Notes: generated from the letters alone by a model not told the origin. 64,000 nucleotides of DNA from Egicoccus sp. AB-alg6-2 (GCF_041821025.1 NZ_JBGUAY010000007.1:62001-126000), one strand, 5' to 3'; shown: positions 1-8,757, counted from the stretch's first letter. Program-made: numbers and translations.

Positions 1-69
1 GAACACCAGCAGGAACGCCGCTGGTACGAGCAGTACCAGCCACCGTCCCGCCCGACCCGCGACGGTCAC
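1..69 (-). CDS. thiP: Thiamin ABC transporter permease, N-terminal fragment
   Basis: Only the first 23 codons are in the window and the gene continues past base 1. The GTG start (CAC on the plus strand at 67-69) overlaps the TGA stop of the upstream binding-protein gene, so the two are translationally coupled. The visible residues are a short basic stretch followed by a leucine/valine-rich segment (WLVLLVPAAFLLVF), as expected for the first membrane helix of a permease. The identity as ThiP is inferred from its position directly after thiB in a TPP-riboswitch operon. Confidence 0.6.
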   Translation of the reverse strand, partial: MTVAGRAGRWLVLLVPAAFLLVF

Positions 70-1208
70 CGGATGACCGTGCGCGTCCAGCCGTCGATCC
101 ACTCCTCGCGGCCCTCACCGATCGCGTCCGGCTCGAGCTGGTAGGCGTCGTCGGGGACGACCGCGTGCGTGGCGAAGACCTCGGGCAGCTGCGCGTCCGT
201 GACCACCGGGAACACGAACATGGTCAGCGGCAGGTTCTCCTGGAACTCGCGGCTGAGCAGGAAGTCGATCAGCAGCCGGGCCTCGTCCTCGTGCTCGGTG
301 CCCTGCAGGATCCCGGCGAACTCCACCTGTCGGAAGCACGACGCCTCGATGACCCCGGTCGGCGGCTCGTCGGGCTGCGGGTCGGCGAAGTAGACCTCGG
401 CGGGCGGGCTGGACGCGTACGAGACCACGAGCGGCCGATCGCCCTCGCCGGTGGCGCTGAACTCCTCGTAGTAGGCCTCCGACCACCCGTCGGTCACCAG
501 CACGTCGTTGGCGCGCAGGTCGGACCAGAAGTCGAGGTAGCCGTCTTCGCCGAACTCCTCGACCGTGGCGAGCAGGAAGGCGAGCCCGGGGGAGGAGGTG
601 GCGGGGTTCATGACCGTGAGCAGCCCGGCGTACGTCTCGGACGTCAGGTCCTGCAGGCTGGCCGGCACCTCGAGGTCCGACTCCTCGAACCAGGCCCGGT
701 CGTAGTTGAGGCACACGTCGCCGAAGTCGACCGGGGTGACGCGGTGCTCCTCGTCGAGCACGAACTGCGGGTCGACGTCGGCCAGTGCGGGTGACTCGTA
801 GGCGACGAACAACTCCTCGTCCAGCGCGCGCGAGAGGAACGTGTTGTCGACCCCGAACAGCACGTCGCCCAGCGGCGCGTCCTTGGTCAGGATGGCCTGG
901 TTCACGGTTGCACCGGCGTCGCCGGCCGGGGCGATGTCGACCCGGACGCCCGTCTGTTCGGTGAACGTGGCCAGGACCTCTTCCTCGACGTCGAAGGAGT
1001 CGTGGGTCACGAGCACGAGCGTGACCTGTTCGGGAAGGTCCTCCGGCGGCGTGTCGTCGCCCGGGCCGGTCTCGTCCTCGACCGCGTCCGGTTGCTCGAC
1101 CGCCGGATCGGCGTCACCGCAGGCGACGGCCACCAGGGTCGCGGCCAGGACCGCGGCCAGTGGGCGCAGCCGTGCGGAAGGGGTCGTCCACCGCTTCGAC
1201 AGGGACAT
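66..1208 (-). CDS. thiB: Thiamin-binding lipoprotein of ABC transporter (ThiB)
   Basis: This is the extracellular substrate-binding protein of a thiamin ABC importer, 380 aa. It has a lipoprotein signal peptide with lipobox VAVAC, an acidic Asp/Glu/Pro-rich linker, then a type 2 periplasmic-binding fold starting near VTLVLVTHDSFDV. Segments typical of ThiB are AILTKDAPLGDVLFGVDNTFLSRAL and the VTPVDFGDVCLNYDR region. The start at 1208 is chosen over the in-frame ATG two codons upstream because GAGGAG sits 5 bases before it. It follows thiN closely and overlaps thiP, forming a riboswitch-controlled operon. Confidence 0.9.
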   Translation of the reverse strand: MSLSKRWTTPSARLRPLAAVLAATLVAVACGDADPAVEQPDAVEDETGPGDDTPPEDLPEQVTLVLVTHDSFDVEEEVLATFTEQTGVRVDIAPAGDAGATVNQAILTKDAPLGDVLFGVDNTFLSRALDEELFVAYESPALADVDPQFVLDEEHRVTPVDFGDVCLNYDRAWFEESDLEVPASLQDLTSETYAGLLTVMNPATSSPGLAFLLATVEEFGEDGYLDFWSDLRANDVLVTDGWSEAYYEEFSATGEGDRPLVVSYASSPPAEVYFADPQPDEPPTGVIEASCFRQVEFAGILQGTEHEDEARLLIDFLLSREFQENLPLTMFVFPVVTDAQLPEVFATHAVVPDDAYQLEPDAIGEGREEWIDGWTRTVIR

Positions 1209-1217
1209 GGGCACTCC

Positions 1218-1904
1218 TCAGATGTCGGGTCCGGCGCTTCCGGGCTGCACGGCCAGCAGGACGCCGGCACGCACGGACACGGTCGCCCGGTCGGTCGTGA
1301 ACTGGTTGCTGATGCCACGGGTCGAACCCGCGGGAAGGGTCTCGTCGGCGAGCGCGAACCGCAGCCCCGTCGTGGTGATACCGGTCGCGGCGCCCTGGAC
1401 CGGCAGCAGGCTGACGTAGTCGCCCCGACGGCCCAGGAGTTCGCGTTCGCCACGGACGACGGTGATGGTCGCCTCGCCCACCTGCGCCGTGAGCGTCAGG
1501 TCGCGGTAGACGTCGGCGCCCAGCACCAGCGCGTTGCCGAGCAGGTGGTCGAGCCGGCCGCCGTGCCCGCCGAGCAGCGTCACCCGCGCCGGGGCGAACT
1601 GCCGTGCGGCGTCGAGCGCGATCGCGAGGTCCGTGCGGTCTTTGGCCACCGGATGCCGGTGGATGGGGACGCCCGCCGCGCGGTACTCCGCGAGGTACTC
1701 GGGCTGCACGGAGTCGAGGTCGCCGACGACGAGGTGGACGGGAAGGTCGAACTGTGCCGCCAGGTGCAGCCCGGAGTCGGCGGCGATGACGAAGGCGCGG
1801 TCGGGAAGCGGCGGGATGCGCTCCATCGGCAGGGGATCACCGCCGACGAGCACGACGACGTCGGCCGGGGCACCGTCCGCGGGTCGCGGGGCATCGGTCA
1901 GCAT
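1218..1904 (-). CDS. thiN: Thiamin diphosphokinase
   Basis: This cytosolic enzyme transfers diphosphate from ATP to thiamin to make TPP (228 aa). Family hallmarks are visible: an N-terminal AADSGLHLA segment, the metal/ATP motif VGDLDS, the KDRTDLAIAL segment and GGHGGRLDHLLGN. The C-terminal thiamin-binding half contains ISNQFTTDRATVSVRAG. The ATG at 1904 has a GGAGGGAGG purine run just upstream that also closes the TPP riboswitch. An in-frame ATG at 1928 would lie inside the riboswitch and is rejected. It is the first gene of the operon, so salvage kinase and importer are co-regulated. Confidence 0.9.
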   Translation of the reverse strand: MLTDAPRPADGAPADVVVLVGGDPLPMERIPPLPDRAFVIAADSGLHLAAQFDLPVHLVVGDLDSVQPEYLAEYRAAGVPIHRHPVAKDRTDLAIALDAARQFAPARVTLLGGHGGRLDHLLGNALVLGADVYRDLTLTAQVGEATITVVRGERELLGRRGDYVSLLPVQGAATGITTTGLRFALADETLPAGSTRGISNQFTTDRATVSVRAGVLLAVQPGSAGPDI

Positions 1905-1912
1905 CGTCACAC

Positions 1913-2034
1913 CTCCCTCCGCCGGCATTACCCGGCTCAGGTTCCGCGGGTCGGTGACGCTCAGGCGTCACGTGCCGTCTGGCACGCGTCGCGTGGCGGT
2001 CACCCTCTCAGCCCGGCTGTCCCGAGCTCCCCGG
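1913..2034 (-). promoter_or_regulatory. TPP riboswitch (THI element)
   Basis: Read on the minus strand, the leader contains the conserved blocks GGGGAGCT, GGCTGAGAGGG, ACCCGCGGAACCTGA and CCGGGTAATGCCGGCGGAGG in the right order and spacing. The variable P3 arm lies between them. The 3' end of the element contains the Shine-Dalgarno of thiN, so translational sequestration on TPP binding is the likely mechanism. Confidence 0.93.
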
Positions 2035-2128
2035 GTGTCGTCGCGTCGAGCGGCCAGGTGCCGCCCGAACCCGTAGCCTACCGTCGCGGTTACCGTCGTC
2101 GGACGCCCCCGAACGGAAAGCTGCCGCC

Positions 2129-2767
2129 ATGCGTGTCGCCATCGTCGGAGGGCACGGCAAGATCGCCCGCCATCTCGCCAGGATCCTGACGCAGAACGGC
2201 GACGAGGCGATCTCGATCGTCCGCAAGCGCGAGCAGTTCGAGGCGGTGCGCGTACACGGTGGCGAGCCGGTCCTGTGCGACGTCGAGGCGGCCGACGCGC
2301 CCACCCTCGCCGAGGTCATCGCCGGCGCGGACGCCGTGGTGTTCGCCGCGGGGGCGGGTCCCGGCAGCGGGGCCGAGCGCAAGGAGACGGTCGACTTCGG
2401 CGGGGCCGTGACGCTGATCGAGGCCGCGAAGTTCGCCCGTGTCCCGCGTTACGTGATGATCAGCGCGGTCGGTGCCGATTCCTCCCACCCCGGCGACGAG
2501 GTGTTCGACGTCTACCTGCGTGCCAAGGGGCGCGCCGACGACGAACTCGTCGCCAGCGGCCTCGACCACACCGTCCTGCGCCCGGTCGGGCTCACCGACG
2601 AGCCGGGGACCGGGCACGTGGCCCTCGCGGCCGACCGGGACGCGAAGATCCCGCGCGAGGACGTGGCCGCGGCGGTCGCCGTCGCGCTCGCCGAGCCGGC
2701 CACGATCGGACGCACGTACGTGCTCGCGAGCGGGGACACGCCGATCAGTGAGGCGTTGCGGGGCTGA
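2129..2767 (+). CDS. NAD(P)-binding SDR-like protein
   Basis: This is a single-domain atypical short-chain dehydrogenase/NAD(P)H-binding protein of 212 aa. The N-terminus has the dinucleotide motif VAIVGGHGKIARHLARIL, with IVRKREQF as the NADP-type strand-2 region. A mid-protein segment VPRYVMISAVGAD and a late HTVLRPVGLTDEPGTG segment match the YwnB/YtfG-like group of NAD(P)H-binding proteins. Substrate is unknown. A GGAAAG sequence precedes the ATG. The 3' end overlaps the convergent DUF1992 gene by 23 bases. Confidence 0.75.
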   Translation: MRVAIVGGHGKIARHLARILTQNGDEAISIVRKREQFEAVRVHGGEPVLCDVEAADAPTLAEVIAGADAVVFAAGAGPGSGAERKETVDFGGAVTLIEAAKFARVPRYVMISAVGADSSHPGDEVFDVYLRAKGRADDELVASGLDHTVLRPVGLTDEPGTGHVALAADRDAKIPREDVAAAVAVALAEPATIGRTYVLASGDTPISEALRG

Positions 2768-3194
2768 CGCTCCCGTCGGCGTTCCCCCGTGCGGCGGGCT
2801 CGTGGCCGCGGCGCCAGGCGGCCACGACGTCGTCGACGTCGAGCGCCGCCACCGAGGTCGACGGCCCGAACGTGACGGTCGCGTTCACCCGTCGGATGCG
2901 CACGTTGAGTGCTTCGACGAGCGCGCGGACCTCGCGTTCCGTGCGCGCGCGGGTGACCCGCTCCATCGTCTCGTCGCGTTCGTGCCGGATCGCCAGCGCC
3001 GGGGGCAGGGTCGCGATGCGCTCCCGCTCGATCTTCTTCTTGAGCCACCAGTTCTCGTCGCGCGGCGTGTGCAGGTCGGGAATCGGCCGACCCGCCCCGG
3101 GCAGCGCGTCGAAGTCCCCGCGCTCCTGCGCCTGGCGGATCTGGCGCTCGATCCACGACTCCCAGCTGACGCCGGAGGGCTTGCGTTCGGTCAC
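2745..3194 (-). CDS. DUF1992 (DnaJC28-like) protein
   Basis: A 149-aa protein with the DUF1992 signature WESWIERQIRQAQERGDFDALPG continuing into AGRPIPD, then a helical stretch NWWLKKKIERERI and a charged helix ending in a hydrophobic strand. This domain also occurs in DNAJC28 of eukaryotes, and its bacterial role is not established. The GTG at 3194 is chosen because the conserved domain begins about ten residues later and a GGGGAC sequence precedes it. Longer in-frame extensions have no family support. It overlaps the convergent upstream neighbour at their 3' ends. Confidence 0.75.
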   Translation of the reverse strand: MTERKPSGVSWESWIERQIRQAQERGDFDALPGAGRPIPDLHTPRDENWWLKKKIERERIATLPPALAIRHERDETMERVTRARTEREVRALVEALNVRIRRVNATVTFGPSTSVAALDVDDVVAAWRRGHEPAARGNADGSVSPATPH

Positions 3195-3289
3195 GTCGTC
3201 CCCGTTCGGCCGCGACGAGCACGTGGCAGGGTGGACCAGTGAACCGGATCCGCAGCCGCGGGTCCCGTCAGCGACGAGGAGCAGCACCC

Positions 3290-3478
3290 ATGGCCAGCCG
3301 CCGTCTCGATCGACCCCGCGCCGGACAGGGACGCATGCTCGCCGGAGTGTGCTCGGGCATCGCCCAGCACTACGGCTGGAGCCCCGGCATGGTGCGCCTG
3401 GTGTTCGTGCTGACCGGCCTGTTCGGTGCGGGCGAGCTGGCCTACCTCGTGCTCTGGATCGTGATGCCGAAGCGCTGA
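3290..3478 (+). CDS. PspC-domain membrane protein
   Basis: A small (62 aa) protein that is essentially one PspC domain: RMLAGVCSGIAQHYGWSPGMVRLVFVL, then a transmembrane segment ending in LVLWIVMPK, the usual C-terminus of the domain. PspC domains take part in envelope-stress sensing, and short stand-alone versions are common in actinobacteria. The ATG at 3290 has a GAGGAG Shine-Dalgarno 8 bases upstream. An in-frame ATG at 3239 lacks one. Confidence 0.82.
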   Translation: MASRRLDRPRAGQGRMLAGVCSGIAQHYGWSPGMVRLVFVLTGLFGAGELAYLVLWIVMPKR

Positions 3479-3481
3479 CCG

Positions 3482-4057
3482 TCACCGACGCTCGACGGCG
3501 TCGACCAGCTTCCAGCAGGCCGGGACGACCGCGGCGGCGGCCACCAGCTTGAGCGCGTCACCGGCCAGGAACGGCACCACGCCGGCCGCGACGGCGGCGG
3601 CGGGGGAGAGACCGAGCACGAGCGCCAGGCCGGTCGCCCCGCAGGCATAGATGACGAGATTGCCGAGCGCCATCGCGGTGACGACCTGCACCGGCGTACG
3701 CGATCCCGTCCGCCGGACGATGCCGCCGACGAGCGCGGCCGCCACCACGAAGCCGACCACGTAGCCGATGGTGTGCGGGCCGCCACCGGCGAACCAGGGC
3801 AGGCCGACGACGCCGAGGGCGAGGTAGAGCAGCGACCCGGCCGCGGCGCGGGTGCGTCCGAGCGCGATCGCACCGGCGAGCACGGCGAAGGTCTGTCCGG
3901 TGAAGGGCACCGTGGTCCCCGGCAACGCGAACGCCACCTGGGCGGAGGCGGCGATGGCGAGCGCGAACCCGACCGACAGCGCGACGTCGCGGACCCGGGC
4001 ACCCGGCAGGACGTCGGTCAGGACGCGGTGGTCGGTCTGGTAGGCGGCGCTCGACAC
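3482..4057 (-). CDS. bioY: Biotin transporter substrate-specificity component BioY
   Basis: A 191-aa integral membrane protein with about six helices. The BioY signatures are clear: VPFTGQTFAVLAGAIALG near residues 50-67, the glycine-rich GLPWFAGGGPHTIGYVVGF segment, and a C-terminal GVVPFLAGDALKLVAAA helix. BioY is the S-component of ECF-type biotin importers. No BioM/BioN gene is adjacent, so it would share an ECF module or act alone. GTG start with GGAGAAT upstream. This is the last recognisable housekeeping gene before the catabolic cluster. Confidence 0.9.
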   Translation of the reverse strand: MSSAAYQTDHRVLTDVLPGARVRDVALSVGFALAIAASAQVAFALPGTTVPFTGQTFAVLAGAIALGRTRAAAGSLLYLALGVVGLPWFAGGGPHTIGYVVGFVVAAALVGGIVRRTGSRTPVQVVTAMALGNLVIYACGATGLALVLGLSPAAAVAAGVVPFLAGDALKLVAAAAVVPACWKLVDAVERR

Positions 4058-4133
4058 GTTCGATTCTCCATGCCATCGGGGTTGCAGACGACGGGATCCT
4101 AGGGGGCCGGCGCCTCCCGGCGATCACCGGCCA

Positions 4134-5714
4134 TCAACTTCGGCCCGTCACCTTGCGAAGGACGGATTCGGGTTCTTCCGGCGCGGTGTCACCGGTCCAG
4201 ACGACGAACTGGTCGGGACGAACAAGCACCAGTCGGGCCGCGTACGAGGCGCGCCCGTCCGCGAAGCTGTCACGCACGATGTCGAGCGGCACGCCCGACG
4301 CGCGCGCGGCGTCGTGGAAGGCATGGACGTCGGCGTCCTGGGCATCGAACGCCAGCAACGTGAATCCCAGTCCCAGTCGCTCGAAGACGTTCTCGCCGGA
4401 CGACAGGACCTGCGGCGTGAGATGATGGCCGGGGCGGGCATCGAGAGCATGGTGGCCGTGTGCGCTGATGACGCCGTCTGGTGGTCCCACGACTACCGGC
4501 GAGCCTTCGTAGTGCGGCTCGAAGTTGCGCAGCCGCTTCCCGAAGCCCTTGGTGACCTCCTCGAAGTTGCGGGCGAACTCCTCGGGATCGCGGTCGGGGC
4601 GGTAGCGCTGCAGGAACTCCCGGTCATCGCGGATCCAGCCTCCGATGATGTCCTCGCCGACGTCCCGGAAGATGGCTTGCCGCTCCAGGCTGTACGAGTC
4701 GAGGAGTTGGTCCCCTCCCCAACCCTCGATGACCGCTGCCAGCTTCCAGCTGAGGTTTACCGCGTCCTCGAGGCCGTTGTTGAGACCGAAACCTCCGTAG
4801 GGAGGGTGCGTGTGGGCAGCATCGCCGGCGATGAAGACGCGACCGGCGCGATACCGCTGTGCCACCTGAACGCGCAGGTCCCAGAATCCGACGTGCTCGA
4901 GTTCGAAATCGAACGGAAAACCTGCGGCGCGGTGCAGCAGACCGGTGACGTCGAAGTCGCTCGTATCCGTGCCACGGGGCACCGGTGCGTGGAAGAAGAA
5001 CTCTTCACCGACATCGACGCGCCCGAAGAACATCCAGTAGCCCTCGAGCTCGGGGTGCAGGACGCGGTAGGTCGACCGGTCGGGAAACCGCTCGAGCGCC
5101 GCGTGCAGCTCGGGGGAGCGGAAGACGGCCAACGCGACCAGTTCTCCCCAGTCGGTTCCACTCCTCTGGATGTCCGCTTGTTCGCGTACCAGCGAATGGC
5201 CGCCGTCACAGCCGGCGACGTAGTCGCCGGCCAGATGCCGCCGTTCACTCCCCCGTTCCATCGTCACATGCACCCCGTCGGCGTGTTGCTCGATGTCCGT
5301 CGCGGTCCAACCGATGTAGCTGTCGACCTCGGGCAGCTGTGCCATCCGGCGTCGAAGGACCTCCTCGGTGCGGTACTGCGGCAAGCGTTCGTTCGCCTGG
5401 AAGTAATAGGACTGGACCAGTTCACGGCCAGGGGGCGCGTGCCAGTATTCGCCCATCAGGTTGTCGTAGACGGTCACCTGGCCGATGGGATAGCCCGGTG
5501 GCATTGCTCGTGCTGCGCGGATCTCGTCCGCGATACCCCAGAAGTAGAAGTGCTCGAGCGTTCGTTGCGCGAGCCCCTGCCCCTTCGGGATGCCCGACAA
5601 CTCGGTGCGGCGCTCGATGACGGCGCAGGTGATGCCGCGCCGGCCGAGGTCGACGGCGAGACCGACGCCGACGGGCCCGCCGCCCACGATGATCACCTGG
5701 TAGCTCTTCGTCAC
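4134..5714 (-). CDS. FAD-dependent aromatic hydroxylase (PheA/TfdB/MhpA family)
   Basis: A 526-aa class A flavoprotein monooxygenase that would use NAD(P)H and O2 to hydroxylate a phenolic substrate. The FAD-binding GGGPVG motif is at residues 11-16. The second FAD/NADPH motif region YVAGCDGGHSLVR and the ribityl-binding FIAGDAAHTHPPYGG segment are also present. The last ~100 residues match the thioredoxin-like tail of the phenol hydroxylase subgroup (DAFHDAAR, LVLVRPDQFVVWTGD). The GTG at 5714 is preceded by AAGGAG; longer in-frame starts are rejected because the FAD motif would be pushed far inside. It is transcribed away from a GntR gene with an operator in the shared promoter region. The precise substrate is unknown. 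Confidence 0.85.
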   Translation of the reverse strand: MTKSYQVIIVGGGPVGVGLAVDLGRRGITCAVIERRTELSGIPKGQGLAQRTLEHFYFWGIADEIRAARAMPPGYPIGQVTVYDNLMGEYWHAPPGRELVQSYYFQANERLPQYRTEEVLRRRMAQLPEVDSYIGWTATDIEQHADGVHVTMERGSERRHLAGDYVAGCDGGHSLVREQADIQRSGTDWGELVALAVFRSPELHAALERFPDRSTYRVLHPELEGYWMFFGRVDVGEEFFFHAPVPRGTDTSDFDVTGLLHRAAGFPFDFELEHVGFWDLRVQVAQRYRAGRVFIAGDAAHTHPPYGGFGLNNGLEDAVNLSWKLAAVIEGWGGDQLLDSYSLERQAIFRDVGEDIIGGWIRDDREFLQRYRPDRDPEEFARNFEEVTKGFGKRLRNFEPHYEGSPVVVGPPDGVISAHGHHALDARPGHHLTPQVLSSGENVFERLGLGFTLLAFDAQDADVHAFHDAARASGVPLDIVRDSFADGRASYAARLVLVRPDQFVVWTGDTAPEEPESVLRKVTGRS

Positions 5715-5772
5715 GCTCAGCTCCTTCTCAGCGGCATGCCTTCGCCCGGCCTCTCCGCCGCATGACTGTATA

Positions 5773-5783
5773 AGGTCATACCA
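5773..5783. promoter_or_regulatory. GntR-type operator site 1
   Basis: AGGTcatACCA lies between the divergent flavin hydroxylase and the first GntR gene. It matches the FadR-subfamily pattern with the GT-N3-AC core. On the minus strand a TATACA hexamer follows directly, so the site would overlap the hydroxylase promoter. Confidence 0.7.
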
Positions 5784-5869
5784 ATGTGGTTCGAACTCCG
5801 GGCCCGGCGGCGTCACGCTGCAGAGCCTGTGGCCCGCTAGGGTCCGGCGCCGAACGGGAGACGACATTG

Positions 5870-6607
5870 GTGGATTCGGGGATGTTCCGACCGGTTCGCA
5901 CCAATCGCGTGTCCGCCGAGATCGTCCAGCAGATCGAGGCTGCCATCGAGTCGGGCCATCTGGAGGTTGGGGACCGGCTCCCGACCGAGCGAGATCTGAC
6001 CGAGCGCTTCGGTGTCAGCCGCGTGACGGTTCGCGACGCCCTGCGCATTCTCGAAGCGACCGGGCTCGTCGAGGTTCGCATGGGCGCCCGAGGCGGGGCG
6101 TTCGTGACCGCGCCACAGCCGGACCGGCTCGGGCAGAACCTGGGTCGCATGCTGCAACTGTCGGCGGTCGAGCCGTGGGAGCTCGAGGAGACGCGGTCGC
6201 GGATCGAGCTGACCATCCTCGATCTGGCGGTCGAGCGTGCGACGGAGGAAGATTTCGCAGCGCTTCGCGAAATCTGTGACCGCACCGAGGAGGCGATCGC
6301 CGCAGGCGCCTACCACCCCCGACTGTCCGCCGAGTTCCATGTCCGGCTCGCCGGCTCGGCGCACAACCTGGCCATGACGTTGCTGTTCGACTCGTTGCAC
6401 GGCGCCATCCTGCTCAACCTGCTCCGGGCGCGGGCGACGGACCCCAAGCACGGCCCACGGGGACTGTCCGAGCATCGCGCGCTCATCGAGGCGATCGAGC
6501 GGCGAGACCGAGCAGGCGCGCGAGCAGTGCTGGCCGAACATCTGGAGCGCACCGCCCACCGGATCCGCTCGCGCCCCCGCCAAGATCTCCGGCAGGCGGT
6601 GGGATAG
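5870..6607 (+). CDS. GntR-family regulator, FadR/FCD type (regulator 1)
   Basis: A 245-aa repressor-like protein. The N-terminal winged helix includes LPTERDLTERFGVSRVTVRD, then ALRILEATGLVEVRMGARGG for the wing. The C-terminal all-helical FCD ligand/metal-binding domain (about residues 80-235) carries the spaced histidines of the family: SAEFHVRLAGSAHN and later LSEHRALIEAIERRD. The GTG at 5870 is preceded by GGGAG, with a TTG three bases upstream also possible. It is divergent from the flavin hydroxylase. Effector unknown, presumably an aromatic acid or pathway intermediate. Confidence 0.9.
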   Translation: MDSGMFRPVRTNRVSAEIVQQIEAAIESGHLEVGDRLPTERDLTERFGVSRVTVRDALRILEATGLVEVRMGARGGAFVTAPQPDRLGQNLGRMLQLSAVEPWELEETRSRIELTILDLAVERATEEDFAALREICDRTEEAIAAGAYHPRLSAEFHVRLAGSAHNLAMTLLFDSLHGAILLNLLRARATDPKHGPRGLSEHRALIEAIERRDRAGARAVLAEHLERTAHRIRSRPRQDLRQAVG

Positions 6608-6629
6608 ACGATCCTCAGCAATGGAGTTA

Positions 6630-6640
6630 TGGTAGTACCA
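6630..6640. promoter_or_regulatory. GntR-type operator site 2
   Basis: TGGTagtACCA, an exact match to the consensus within an extended palindrome (ATGGTagtACCAA), lies between the GntR gene and the MFS gene. It would place the transporter under the cluster regulators and possibly act at the 3' end of the regulator unit. Confidence 0.75.
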
Positions 6641-6692
6641 ATGTGCTCGTCGGGCGGAGTTGTGCCGCTCAGCACCGGTCTTGCCGAAGTGG

Positions 6693-7901
6693 ATGATGCG
6701 TCGTCAACTGGACGATCAAGCGGAAACGCCGGTCAGCTATCTCGACGTCCTGCGGTCGCGTTGGGCGCTGGTGTCGGCCGCAACGCTGCTGTACTGGACC
6801 GGCGCGCACGCACTTCGACCGCTGCTGCCGCTGCGACTCGACGACCTCGGCGCCAACGAAGCGCTGATCGGCGTGGTCCTGGCGTTGTTCCCCCTGAGTG
6901 CGCTCGGGCTGGCCATCCCGGGCGGCCGCCTCGTGGATCGCATCGGGGTCCGGCGCGTGCTGTTGGGCGGATTCGGCGGCATGGTCCTGCTCGGCCTCGG
7001 ATTCGCGCGCGCTTCCACCACGGCCATGGTGGCCTTCCTCACCGCCGGCATCGGCTTGTCCGAGCTGGCGACGTGGATCTCGTTGCAAGCGATGGCGAGT
7101 GCGGGTGGCCGAGGCCGCTTCCTCACCAAGCAGCTCGCCGTCTTCTCCCTGGCATGGGGTGGCGGCTTGGCGTTCGGGCCGGTCGTGGGAGCGGCCCTCT
7201 ACGACCGGCACGGTTTCGGCGCCGTCGGGGTGTTCTACCTCGCCTGTGGCGCGATTTCGATCGTGTTGATCGGCCTCGCCCCGCGGGTCACGGCCAGCTC
7301 ACGAGGTACGCCCGGCTCCATCCGCAGCGGTGTCCAAACCATGTGGGCCTCGGGTCCGGTGCGGGCCACACTGCTGTCGAGCTTCGTGGCGCTGTTCGTC
7401 GGGGGGGTCAAGGGATCGTTCTTTCCGCTCTACCTCGAACGCGCCGGCCTGTCCATTCCACGCATTGGGCTGATCCTGTCCATCATGGGGGTCGCGTCGT
7501 TGGTGATTCGCATGCCGCTGCCCTGGCTGCTGCGGCGCCTCGGTGCCCGAGCCGTACTCCTCGTGAGCATGTGGTTGGCGATCGTGCCGATGACCCTGGT
7601 TCCGTTCATCCACGGGTTCTGGGCCTGGGCGACGCTCGCGGTCCTCTCCAGCCTGGGGCTCGGTGTCAATCCGCCGGTAACCGTCGAACTGATGGCCAGG
7701 CATACGGATCGCGCGGAGCGCGGCCTCGCCATGGGCCTGCGCCTGACGGCGAATCGCATCGGTCAGGTGATCCAGCCGATGCTCTTCGGTGGCATGGTCG
7801 CGGTCACGGGCTTCGCCGGCGCGTTCGCCGCCGGCGGTCTGCTCCTCGCGGGCATCACCGCATGGACCCACCAGGTCAGGTTCGGACGTTCCGCCGCCTG
7901 A
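6693..7901 (+). CDS. MFS transporter
   Basis: A major facilitator protein of about 402 aa with twelve predicted hydrophobic segments. The loop 2-3 motif GGRLVDRIGVRRVLLGG marks the first half, and the related IRMPLPWLLRRLGARAVLL marks the second. It is most like drug/aromatic-acid type MFS proteins; direction and substrate cannot be read from the sequence. The start is uncertain: ATG codons at 6693 and 6696 are preferred, while a TTG at 6660 is possible. The 3' end overlaps the convergent aldolase gene by 26 bases with no terminator between them. Confidence 0.8.
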   Translation: MMRRQLDDQAETPVSYLDVLRSRWALVSAATLLYWTGAHALRPLLPLRLDDLGANEALIGVVLALFPLSALGLAIPGGRLVDRIGVRRVLLGGFGGMVLLGLGFARASTTAMVAFLTAGIGLSELATWISLQAMASAGGRGRFLTKQLAVFSLAWGGGLAFGPVVGAALYDRHGFGAVGVFYLACGAISIVLIGLAPRVTASSRGTPGSIRSGVQTMWASGPVRATLLSSFVALFVGGVKGSFFPLYLERAGLSIPRIGLILSIMGVASLVIRMPLPWLLRRLGARAVLLVSMWLAIVPMTLVPFIHGFWAWATLAVLSSLGLGVNPPVTVELMARHTDRAERGLAMGLRLTANRIGQVIQPMLFGGMVAVTGFAGAFAAGGLLLAGITAWTHQVRFGRSAA

Positions 7902-8628
7902 ACGGGCGCCGGCCCGGGCGCCTGCCGGCCGAACCGGAGTCGCCGGGCAGGCGGCGGACGAGGTAGTCCCATGCCTGTTCGAGCAATGCGTCGTTGTAGC
8001 AATGGTCCCGCTTGCGCAGGGCCTCGTCATCATCGGAGGCGGCGAGCGTGGAAGCCGCGCCGACAGCCAGCAGCTGGGTTCGGCATGCCCGCTCGAGCAG
8101 GATGGCGCCGAGCACCGCCGTGGGGACGTCCCGGCCCGTCGCCACGATGCCGTGGTTGACGAGGAACAGGGCGCGCTGGTCCCCGAGGGTGGCGGCGACA
8201 CGTGCGCCGAGTTCGGCTGTCAGGATCAGGTCGCCCGTTTCCTCGAACCGGGGAACCTCGGGCGGCGTGAACAGCGTGCCTTCATGGGAGATCGGCAGCA
8301 ACGGTGATCCCGTGGCCGCCAGGGCCACGGCGTGGGGCGCGTGCGTGTGCACGACGCTGCCGACGTCGGGTCGTGCCGCCAGGATTTCCGTATGGATGGG
8401 GAACTCGGCATGGCGGCGACCGGATCCGGCGATGACCGACCCATCGCGCGTCAGGAGCACCACGTCGTCGCGGGTCACTTCCTCGAATCCCCAGGTGGCC
8501 GCCTTCATCCATGTGCCGCGACCCTCGGGATCTCGCGCCGAGACGTGTCCCCAGATCAGATCGCCGTGGCCTTCCGATCCGAGAACCCGGCAGCCGGTGG
8601 CGACCAGGTCGCGCAGATCGTCCTGCAT
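7876..8628 (-). CDS. Class II aldolase/adducin-family protein
   Basis: A 250-aa zinc-type class II aldolase. Metal-ligand segments are visible: EFPIHTEIL, the HTHAPHAVALAATG motif (HxH plus third His) and LVNHGIVATG. These enzymes cleave or isomerise hydroxy-acid phosphates, and several aromatic-acid clusters use them as decarboxylases or aldolases. The ATG at 8628 follows GGAGGAGG, and a GTG five codons upstream is less likely. An operator at 8687 lies between it and the divergent Rieske operon, so both directions are probably co-regulated. The tail after residue ~225 is arginine-rich (RRPGRRPFRRRN). Confidence 0.8.
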   Translation of the reverse strand: MQDDLRDLVATGCRVLGSEGHGDLIWGHVSARDPEGRGTWMKAATWGFEEVTRDDVVLLTRDGSVIAGSGRRHAEFPIHTEILAARPDVGSVVHTHAPHAVALAATGSPLLPISHEGTLFTPPEVPRFEETGDLILTAELGARVAATLGDQRALFLVNHGIVATGRDVPTAVLGAILLERACRTQLLAVGAASTLAASDDDEALRKRDHCYNDALLEQAWDYLVRRLPGDSGSAGRRPGRRPFRRRNVRT

Positions 8629-8686
8629 GACGTCCTCCTCCACGGGAGTCGAGCGCGGTTGACCGGAGCGGAAGCAAGTGGAACAA

Positions 8687-8697
8687 TGGTACTACCT
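8687..8697. promoter_or_regulatory. GntR-type operator site 3
   Basis: TGGTactACCT, one mismatch from consensus, lies in the divergent promoter region between the class II aldolase (minus) and the eight-gene Rieske operon (plus). It is about 60 bases upstream of both start codons. Confidence 0.7.
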
Positions 8698-8757
8698 TTA
8701 GTTCGCTCTGGGCGAGGCGCGTCGTACGGCCACGCGCGAGAACAGACAGGACGTTCG

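Noticed and set aside
4058-4133. Attachment-site-like repeat of the tRNA-Gly or tRNA-Pro 3' end at the left edge of the cluster
   Set aside because: I compared the left boundary with both tRNA ends and saw no direct repeat. No integrase is present either.
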